NCBI GenBank assembly: GCA_910584835.1
Contig: CAJUEG010000042.1
Span: 13,456 to 23,823, forward strand
Direction of reading: 5' to 3'
DNA from: an uncultured Oscillospiraceae bacterium
GTDB taxonomy: Bacteria; Bacillota; Clostridia; Oscillospirales; Oscillospiraceae
Length of the DNA: 10,368 nt
Part shown: positions 6,327-10,368 of the stretch, in pieces
Position numbering within the stretch: position 1 is the stretch's first letter
Layout of the letters: each line of letters begins with the position of its first letter
The notes under the pieces: model-generated
Databases searched by the model: none
The model's input: only the letters and a program-made list of their open reading frames with translations
Told to the model about the DNA's origin: nothing
Made by a program: the position numbers and the translations under genes

Positions 6327-7520
6327 TCAGGTTCCCTTCCCATAGTATTCAAACGCGTCCCTGGTGTCGTGGTGGAGCTCCTTGTCCCGCCGCACCATCT
6401 CCTGGACGGACAGGGACGCCCCCATACCCACCGCCGCGTCCAGGTCGGTATAGGCCAGCCGGCGCAGCTCCTCCACCTCGGGGAACGCCCGGTTGGGTTC
6501 CATGTAGTCGGCGATGTACAGGATCTTTTCCTCCAGGCTCATCCCCGCCCGGGCGGTGGTGTGGTAGAGGATGGCGTCGTAGATGTCGTCAAAGCCAAAG
6601 ACATATTTCGCCAGCGCCGCGCCGCTCTTGGCGTGGAGCAGCTTGTCGGTGGAGCGCTCCAGCGGGCACAGCTCCACGCCGTATTTTTTGCAGATGTCCA
6701 AATGCTCCTGGACGGTGAGGTACTTGGTGCAGTCGTGGAGGATGGCGGCCCGGCGCATCCGCTCCTCATCCGCTCCCCAGCGCCGGGCCAGGCGGGCGGC
6801 CTCCTCCTCACAGCCCCGGATGTGGGCCAGCCGCTTGGCGTACACCATGGAGTAGGACACGCACCGCAGCTCGTCCAGGCTCAGGTGCTTCAGGTCGGCC
6901 CGGGTCCCATATAGTTTTTCCCGTAAAATGTAACCGTACACCGCCTCCGGCAAAAATTCCCGGCCTTTTCCCCGGGCCAGCAGCTCCCGCAGGCGGGTGG
7001 ACGAGATGTCCACCAGATCGGGGATGGTGATGGTGGTGATCTTGGCCCCGGGGTAGGTTTTGCCCAGAAACTCCCGCTGGGGGGCGAATACCGACTCGCC
7101 GTCCTCCTCGGTACGGCCAAACGCGCACACCCCGGCCAGCGCCAGCAGCTTCTCCGGCTCGTGCCACAGGTGGAGGGTGAGAAACATGTCCGTCCCCATC
7201 AGCAGCCACAGCTCATCCCCCGGCCAGCGCGCCGCGGCCTCCTCCAGGGTGTCGGCGGTGTAGCTCCTGCCCTCCCGGTGGAGCTCGGTGTCCCACACCT
7301 CGGCGGCGGCGGGCATGAGCAGCTGGTCGGCGGCGATGCGGGTCATCTCCAGCCGCTGCTCCCGGCCCGGGCTGCCGGGGGCCAGGTCCTTATGGGGGGG
7401 TACCCCCGCCGGGATGAACACCAGCCTGTCCAGCCCCAGGGCGGCCATGGCCGCCCTGGCCGCCGCCAGGTGCCCCAGGTGGGGGGGGTTGAAGCTGCCG
7501 CCGTAAATGCCGATTTTCAA
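6327..7520 (-). CDS. nadD: NadD-YqeK fusion: nicotinate-nucleotide adenylyltransferase plus HD-domain Ap4A hydrolase
   Basis: This is a 397-residue two-domain protein. Residues 1-203 are NadD, which joins nicotinate mononucleotide and ATP into deamido-NAD. Its motifs are the nucleotidyltransferase loop GGSFNPPHLGH (7-17), PPHK (41-44), RSYTADTL (85-92), GTDMF (109-113) and DISSTRLR (171-178). After a short linker (about 204-215), residues 216-395 are a YqeK HD-domain phosphohydrolase. That part shows H233, the HD pair at 262-263 (AAILHDCTKY), H296 in HAKSG, H320 in YHTTARAGM and the segment LEEKILYIADYMEPNR (329-344). YqeK proteins hydrolyse diadenosine tetraphosphate symmetrically. In Bacillus the two are adjacent separate genes (yqeJ, yqeK); here no stop or new start divides them. 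Both candidate starts are TTG, and 7520 is preferred over 7538 on the ribosome binding site and family N-terminus. The TGA stop is 2 nt before the next ATG. Soluble cytoplasmic protein; both active sites look intact. Confidence 0.95.
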   Translation of the reverse strand: MKIGIYGGSFNPPHLGHLAAARAAMAALGLDRLVFIPAGVPPHKDLAPGSPGREQRLEMTRIAADQLLMPAAAEVWDTELHREGRSYTADTLEEAAARWPGDELWLLMGTDMFLTLHLWHEPEKLLALAGVCAFGRTEEDGESVFAPQREFLGKTYPGAKITTITIPDLVDISSTRLRELLARGKGREFLPEAVYGYILREKLYGTRADLKHLSLDELRCVSYSMVYAKRLAHIRGCEEEAARLARRWGADEERMRRAAILHDCTKYLTVQEHLDICKKYGVELCPLERSTDKLLHAKSGAALAKYVFGFDDIYDAILYHTTARAGMSLEEKILYIADYMEPNRAFPEVEELRRLAYTDLDAAVGMGASLSVQEMVRRDKELHHDTRDAFEYYGKGT

Positions 7521-7525
7521 TGGGA

Positions 7526-7533
7526 CCACCCTC
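7526..7533 (-). promoter_or_regulatory. Ribosome binding site that decides the TTG start of nadD-yqeK
   Basis: On the minus strand GAGGGTGG ends 5 nt before the TTG at 7520, which opens the canonical NadD N-terminus (KIGIYGGSFNPPH). A second in-frame TTG at 7538 overlaps this purine tract and has no Shine-Dalgarno sequence of its own. The 7520 start is therefore preferred. Confidence 0.6.
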
Positions 7534-7554
7534 TTCAAAAGTTTTGGGATGTGC

Positions 7555-7854
7555 CTATTTTACCAGCTTGATTCGCTTGTCCTTCGGTTTGCTGTGGGTC
7601 TCCCGGTACAGCACAAATTTCGTCCCGATCACCTGGACCACCTGGCTCCGGGTGGCCTTTGCCAGCTCCTCCGCCCCCTCCCGGGGGGACAGGGGGCTGT
7701 TCTCCAGCACCTTGCCCTTGATGAGCTCCCGGGCCTCCAATGCGTCGTCCGCCTGCTTGACCAGGTTGGGGCCGATGCCGTCCTTGCCGATGTGGACGAT
7801 GGCGTCCAGGGCGTTGGCCAGCCCTCTCAGCTGGGCCCGCTGCTTGCTTGTCAT
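7555..7854 (-). CDS. yhbY: YhbY/YqeI family RNA-binding protein (CRM domain)
   Basis: This 99-residue protein consists of a single CRM (YhbY-like) domain, an alpha-beta fold that binds RNA. In E. coli YhbY associates with pre-50S ribosomal particles, and plant CRM proteins act in intron splicing. The signature loop is visible as HIGKDGIGPNLVKQ at 21-34, with the GxxG element GKDG at 23-26. It is followed by ELIKGKVLEN at 43-52 and the closing strand QVIGTKFVLYRE at 74-85; the tail is strongly basic (KPKDKRIKLVK). The frame is open to a possible start at 7932, but that would add 26 residues encoded by the palindromic spacer. The ATG at 7854 has GAGGA upstream and gives the usual family N-terminus MTSKQRAQLR, so it is preferred. 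The stop lies 34 nt before the likely nadD-yqeK start, reproducing the yqeI-yqeJ-yqeK order of Bacillus. Confidence 0.95.
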   Translation of the reverse strand: MTSKQRAQLRGLANALDAIVHIGKDGIGPNLVKQADDALEARELIKGKVLENSPLSPREGAEELAKATRSQVVQVIGTKFVLYRETHSKPKDKRIKLVK

Positions 7855-7981
7855 ATCGTCCTCACAAACTCCATTCCGCTCCGCCCGCCTTCCGGCGGGC
7901 ATCCGCTCCATTTTGTTGCTCGTCCTCTCCAAAACGGACCCGCTTCGCTGGGCTTCGTTTTGGGGCCGCCTTCGGCGGCTC
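7855..7981. repeat. Spacer between rdgB and yhbY packed with inverted and direct repeats
   Basis: This 127-bp spacer is the longest gap inside the smc-to-trpS block and carries three palindromic units. Unit one is GCCGCC/GGCGGC at 7965-7970 and 7974-7979 with a 3-nt loop, starting 2 nt after the rdgB stop. Unit two is CCAAAACG/CGTTTTGG at 7929-7936 and 7956-7963, with further G+C pairing inside. Unit three is GCCCGCC/GGCGGGC at 7883-7889 and 7894-7900 with a 4-nt loop, flanked by two direct copies of TCCGCTCC at 7875-7882 and 7902-7909. No T-run follows any of them on the minus strand, so they are poor intrinsic terminators. The dense symmetry is typical of dispersed intergenic repeat elements or of structured leader RNA. 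Whether copies occur elsewhere in the genome cannot be seen here. Confidence 0.6.
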
Positions 7982-8572
7982 TTACTTTTTCAAATATTCC
8001 TCCAGCTCGGCCTGGAACGCCGCCAGGGCCTTCCCCCGGTGGGAGATGGCGTTCTTCTCCTCCGCGGACAGCTGGGCGAAGGTCCGCTTCAGCTTGGGCA
8101 GGAAGAACACCGGGTCGTAGCCGAAGCCGCCCTCCCCCATGGGGGCGAAGGCGATGGTGCCGGGGCACTCCCCCCGGGCGGTGAGCACGTCGCCGCTGGG
8201 GAAGCAGCAGGTGATGACGGACACAAATTTGGCCGTCCTGGCCGCCCCCTTGGGCATGTTGGCCAGCAGCAGCCGGTAGCGCCCCGCGTCGTCCAGCCCC
8301 TCGCCGCCGTAACGGGCCGAGTACACCCCCGGCGCGCCGGCCAGCGCGTCCACGCACAGCCCGGAGTCGTCGGCGATGGCGGGCAGGCCGGACGCCTCCA
8401 TCACCGCCTGGGCCTTGAGCCGTGAGTTCTCCTCAAAGGTGGTCCCCGTCTCCTCCACGTCCACGTCGATGCCCACGTCCGCCTGGAGGCACACCTCCAC
8501 CCCCATGCCGGACAGGATGTCGTTCATCTCTTTCAGCTTTTTCTCGTTTTTGCTCGCCAGCACCAGCTTCAT
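7982..8572 (-). CDS. rdgB: XTP/dITP diphosphatase (non-canonical purine NTP pyrophosphatase, RdgB/HAM1 family)
   Basis: This enzyme hydrolyses XTP, ITP and dITP to the monophosphates and pyrophosphate, keeping deaminated purines out of DNA and RNA. The 196-residue length matches the family (about 190-200). Visible motifs are the N-terminal phosphate-binding loop SKNEKKLKE at 7-15, ETGTTFEENSRLKA at 41-54, the metal-binding DDSGL at 68-72, PGVYSARY at 81-88, GFGYDPVF at 149-156 and ISHRGKAL at 176-183. All expected catalytic and base-recognition segments are intact. The ATG at 8572 follows the preceding stop by only 4 nt, and its ribosome binding site (GGGAG) lies inside the last codons of that upstream gene, which points to translational coupling. 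A strong inverted repeat begins directly after its stop. The protein is cytoplasmic. The assignment is secure; some genomes name this gene ysnA or ham1. Confidence 0.97.
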   Translation of the reverse strand: MKLVLASKNEKKLKEMNDILSGMGVEVCLQADVGIDVDVEETGTTFEENSRLKAQAVMEASGLPAIADDSGLCVDALAGAPGVYSARYGGEGLDDAGRYRLLLANMPKGAARTAKFVSVITCCFPSGDVLTARGECPGTIAFAPMGEGGFGYDPVFFLPKLKRTFAQLSAEEKNAISHRGKALAAFQAELEEYLKK

Positions 8573-8576
8573 GATT

Positions 8577-8918
8577 TCACCACTCCCACGGGTCTTTTTC
8601 CCCCAAATTTTTCTTTTTCTTACGCTCTTTTTCCTCGCCGCGCTGGGCCTCCCACTGCTTTTGGGCCGCGCCGATCTTCTCCGCGGCGGCGTTCAGCTTC
8701 CGCTGCAATTTCTCCGCCATGCCCTCAATTTCCGGCACGGGCACAACGATCTGGCGGCAGTCCGGGCAGAAAAACGCCCGCAGGCTCCCGCCGAACAGGC
8801 CGTTCAGCGCCACCTCCCGGCCGCTCTCACCCACCGCGCCGTCCTCTATCCACGCCATGCGGCTGCCGGATGGGATCGAACCCGCCCGCATCTCCTTCCC
8901 GCAGAACGGACAGTCCAT
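8577..8918 (-). CDS. Small zinc-ribbon protein, CPFCGKEM type (unknown function)
   Basis: This is a 113-residue protein. Its N-terminal knuckle MDCPFCGKEMRAGSI (C3 and C6) is paired with a second knuckle at C51-C54 (FFCPDCRQIVV), the pattern of a single four-cysteine zinc ribbon covering about residues 1-60. The C-terminal half (about 65-105) is a charged helix, probably coiled coil, ending in a very basic stretch (KERKKKKN, 97-104). The layout resembles a widespread Firmicute family of unknown function that I recall as DUF6487/PF20097; that assignment is from memory and unchecked. The start at 8918 is chosen because AAAGGAG lies 8 nt upstream and the CPxC motif begins at residue 3; the frame is open further upstream but overlaps ftsY. 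It sits 35 nt after ftsY, and its stop is 4 nt before the rdgB start, so it is probably translated in one message with rdgB. The basic tail could contact RNA or the ribosome, which is inference only. Confidence 0.88.
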   Translation of the reverse strand: MDCPFCGKEMRAGSIPSGSRMAWIEDGAVGESGREVALNGLFGGSLRAFFCPDCRQIVVPVPEIEGMAEKLQRKLNAAAEKIGAAQKQWEAQRGEEKERKKKKNLGEKDPWEW

Positions 8919-8953
8919 GGTTCCCTCTCCTTTCCCGCCGGCCCCATCGTCCG

Positions 8954-9820
8954 TCACAGCAGCGCCCGGGTGAATTCCGCCGCGTCGAAGGGCTGGAGGT
9001 CGTCCACGCCCTCGCCCACCCCGGCAAATTTCACGGGCACGCCCAGCTCCCTGGCGATGGCGATGACGATCCCCCCCTTGGCGGTGCCGTCCAGCTTGGT
9101 GAGCACAATGCCGGTCACCCCCGCCGTCTTGGAGAACTCCTTGGCCTGGATCAGGCCGTTCTGCCCGGTGGTGGCGTCCAGCACCAGCAGGGTCTCCCGG
9201 CTGGAGTCGGGGCACTCCCGGTCGATCACCCGGGAGATTTTATTCAGCTCGTTCATGAGGTTTGCCTTGTTTTGCAGCCGCCCGGCGGTGTCCACCAGCA
9301 CCACGTCGGCGTGCCTCGCCTTGGCGGCGGACAGCGCGTCGTACACCACGGCGGCGGGGTCCGCCCCCTCGTGCTGCTTGACAATGTCCACCCCGGCCCG
9401 GTCCGCCCAGATGGTGAGCTGCTCGGCGGCGGCGGCCCGGAAGGTGTCCCCCGCGCACAGCACCACCTTGCGGCCCACCCGCTTCCAGTGGGCGGCCAGC
9501 TTGCCGATGGAGGTGGTCTTGCCCACGCCGTTGACGCCGATGAACAAAATCACCGCCGGCTTGCGGCTCATGTCCACATAGGCGCCCCCCAGGTCCAGGT
9601 ACTCCGCCAGAATCTCCCGCATGCACTCCCGGGCGCCCTCGGTGTCCTTGATCCCCCGGTCCCCGCACCGCTCCCGCAGCTCCTCCACCGCCTCCATGGT
9701 GGTCTCAGCCCCCAGGTCGGCCATCACCAGGGACTCCTCCAGCTCCTCATAAAAGTCCTCGGTCAGCTGGGAAAAGCCGTTGAAAATGCCGATTTTTTTG
9801 ATCTTATCAAAAAAGCCCAT
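8954..9820 (-). CDS. ftsY: Signal recognition particle receptor FtsY (SRP GTPase)
   Basis: FtsY is the membrane-associated receptor that docks the SRP (Ffh plus 4.5S/6S RNA) and its ribosome cargo at SecYEG; reciprocal GTP hydrolysis with Ffh releases the nascent chain. The 288-residue protein has a helical N domain (about 1-85), then the G domain. The GTPase motifs are in order: P-loop GVNGVGKTT at 95-103, DTFRAAAAEQL at 125-135, DTAGR at 177-181, TKLDG at 241-245 and the closing GVGEGVDDLQPF at 267-278. The short N-terminus MGFFDKIKKIG is amphipathic and basic, and there is no long acidic A domain, as is usual in Gram-positive bacteria. The same frame stays open far upstream, but the start at 9820 is fixed by the family N-terminus and by GAGGAG upstream. 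The upstream open part overlaps the zinc-ribbon gene and is not FtsY. Ffh is unlikely because the M domain is absent. Confidence 0.97.
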   Translation of the reverse strand: MGFFDKIKKIGIFNGFSQLTEDFYEELEESLVMADLGAETTMEAVEELRERCGDRGIKDTEGARECMREILAEYLDLGGAYVDMSRKPAVILFIGVNGVGKTTSIGKLAAHWKRVGRKVVLCAGDTFRAAAAEQLTIWADRAGVDIVKQHEGADPAAVVYDALSAAKARHADVVLVDTAGRLQNKANLMNELNKISRVIDRECPDSSRETLLVLDATTGQNGLIQAKEFSKTAGVTGIVLTKLDGTAKGGIVIAIARELGVPVKFAGVGEGVDDLQPFDAAEFTRALL

Positions 9821-9840
9821 GAATGTCTCCTCACTAATTG

Positions 9841-10164
9841 TTAAATATTCGGATTTTTCGCCCCGCACAGGGGGCACTTGGGGTCGTCCAGGTCGTGGAC
9901 ATGCCCGCAGGCGGGGCAGGTGGTCTGGGCCATGCGGTCCCCGCCCTCCCAGTCCTCCCGGTCCTCCTCGGACGGGCCGCTCCAGTAAAAGTCCAGCTTG
10001 CGGCAGCTGGGGCAGCTCCAGATTTCCACGTTCAGCGCCCCGGCCAGCAGGTTGGGCCAGTCCCCCCAGAGGAAGCTGGTCTGGCCCAGCTGCATTTTTT
10101 CCGTCTTGACGTACTCCATGCTGTGGCCGCAGTTGCCGCATCTCTTGTCCGCCGGTTCGTCCAT
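9841..10164 (-). CDS. Small zinc-ribbon protein with four CXXC pairs (unknown function)
   Basis: This 107-residue protein has four CXXC knuckles: C9-C12, C51-C54, C83-C86 and C97-C100. Two treble-clef or zinc-ribbon modules are therefore likely. The C-terminal pair (CPACGHVHDLDDPKCPLCG) is a compact ribbon in which zinc is bound by four cysteines. The central segment around residues 32-60 is aromatic, with F32, W33, W36, W49, F59, Y60 and W61. There is no signal peptide or membrane segment, so it should be cytoplasmic. The ATG at 10164 is preceded by GGGAGG about 9 nt upstream. It lies between smc and ftsY, with its stop 20 nt before the ftsY start, so co-transcription with ftsY is likely. 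Zinc ribbons often bind nucleic acid or partner proteins, but nothing visible defines the role here. Confidence 0.88.
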   Translation of the reverse strand: MDEPADKRCGNCGHSMEYVKTEKMQLGQTSFLWGDWPNLLAGALNVEIWSCPSCRKLDFYWSGPSEEDREDWEGGDRMAQTTCPACGHVHDLDDPKCPLCGAKNPNI

Positions 10165-10181
10165 CGCGCCGTCCCTCCCCT

Positions 10182-10212
10182 CCCCGGCAAAACAAAGGCC
10201 GTTTCGCCGGGG
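10182..10212 (-). other. Hairpin between smc and the zinc-ribbon gene
   Basis: A 7-bp G+C stem (CCCCGGC at 10182-10188 with GCCGGGG at 10206-10212) continues, after one mismatch, into four more pairs (10190-10193 with 10201-10204) around a 7-nt loop. It lies just after the smc stop and just before the purine-rich ribosome binding site of the next gene. Read on the minus strand it is not followed by a run of T, so it does not look like an ordinary intrinsic terminator. It could stabilise the smc 3' end or only partly attenuate readthrough. Confidence 0.4.
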
Positions 10213-10216
10213 TCTT

Positions 10217-10368
10217 CTATTTGATGTTCAGCTCTTTTTCCACGTCGTTTAAGTTGATGGTGAGCATCCGGGACACGCCCTTCTCCTGCATGGTGACGCC
10301 GTAGAGCACATCCGCCTCCTCCATGGTGCCCCGGCGGTGGGTGATGACGATGAACTGGGTCTTGCCGC
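10217..10368 (-). CDS. smc: Chromosome segregation protein SMC, C-terminal end (partial, 5' end outside window)
   Basis: Only the last 49 residues and the TAG stop are present; the gene continues beyond the right edge. The visible protein begins GKTQFIVITHRRGTMEEADV and runs through LYGVTMQEKGVSR to a lysine-ending tail. TQFIVITHR followed by GTME and ADVLYGVTMQE is the characteristic end of the SMC ATPase head, with the histidine of ITHR in the conserved H-loop position. SMC is the condensin ATPase that compacts and separates bacterial chromosomes, working with ScpA and ScpB and loaded at parS by ParB. The Walker A and B motifs and the coiled coil lie outside the window. The next gene downstream encodes a zinc-ribbon protein after a gap of 52 nt, with ftsY following, so the smc-ftsY linkage seen in Bacillus is kept with one extra gene between. 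An exact parS site lies about 6.8 kb downstream. RecN and Rad50 are less likely because of the very specific C-terminal motif. Confidence 0.93.
   Translation of the reverse strand, partial: GKTQFIVITHRRGTMEEADVLYGVTMQEKGVSRMLTINLNDVEKELNIK

Noticed and set aside
7855..7932. Longer yhbY start at 7932
   Set aside because: The extra 26 residues would be encoded by the palindromic spacer and are not part of the CRM fold. The ATG at 7854 has its own ribosome binding site.
8870..9844. A 324-codon plus-strand frame
   Set aside because: It is antisense to ftsY, whose GTPase motifs are complete. The composition is that of a shadow.
9821..10195. N-terminal extension of ftsY by 125 codons
   Set aside because: The frame is open, but it overlaps the zinc-ribbon gene out of frame and has no A-domain character. 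The start at 9820 has a good ribosome binding site and the family N-terminus.
10182..10212. Intrinsic terminator after smc
   Set aside because: The stem is good, but no T-run follows on the transcribed strand and the next ribosome binding site begins at once.

Overview
The window is about 10.4 kb of G+C-rich DNA (roughly 65% by eye) in which every supported gene lies on the minus strand, so transcription runs from right to left. Gene content and order (smc, ftsY, rdgB, yhbY, nadD-yqeK, LCP protein, rsfS, trpS, then a TagO-like transferase and wecB) are chromosomal housekeeping of a Gram-positive Firmicute. The high G+C, the NadD-YqeK fusion and the small zinc-ribbon proteins suggest a clostridial gut lineage of the Oscillospiraceae type (Flavonifractor/Lawsonibacter/Intestinimonas-like). 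That taxonomic guess is inference and was not checked against a database.

Layout in transcription order. (1) 10368-8577: the 3' end of smc, a 107-aa four-CXXC zinc-ribbon protein, ftsY, and a 113-aa zinc-ribbon protein of unknown function. (2) 8572-7555: rdgB, which cleans the nucleotide pool, then a 127-bp spacer full of inverted repeats, then yhbY. (3) 7520-3463: a fused NadD-YqeK protein, a LytR-CpsA-Psr (LCP) wall-polymer transferase with a repetitive acidic tail, rsfS and trpS. Gaps inside this block are 34 nt or less. The order yhbY-nadD-yqeK-rsfS matches the Bacillus yqeI-yqeJ-yqeK-yqeL cluster, with the LCP gene inserted. (4) 3462-3363: an intergenic gap that holds an exact 16-bp parS palindrome (TGTTTCACGTGAAACA). 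(5) 3362-299: a TagO/WecA-like polyprenyl-phosphate GlcNAc-phosphate transferase, the overlapping non-hydrolysing UDP-GlcNAc 2-epimerase, and an unrecognised membrane-anchored 249-aa protein. (6) 1-298: no gene, but two copies of a G+C-rich direct repeat with a 136-bp period.

Functionally the genes cover chromosome organisation (SMC and its ParB loading site parS), membrane protein targeting (FtsY), nucleotide and NAD metabolism (RdgB, NadD, YqeK), ribosome assembly and silencing (YhbY, RsfS), translation (TrpS) and wall glycopolymer synthesis. In the last group the TagO-like enzyme starts the lipid-linked polymer, WecB supplies ManNAc, and the LCP protein is expected to transfer the finished polymer to peptidoglycan. 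I see no mobile element, tRNA, rRNA, CRISPR array or defence system. The strongest points are the parS site about 6.8 kb from smc, the domain fusion, the repeat-rich spacers, and the three small or unrecognised proteins.
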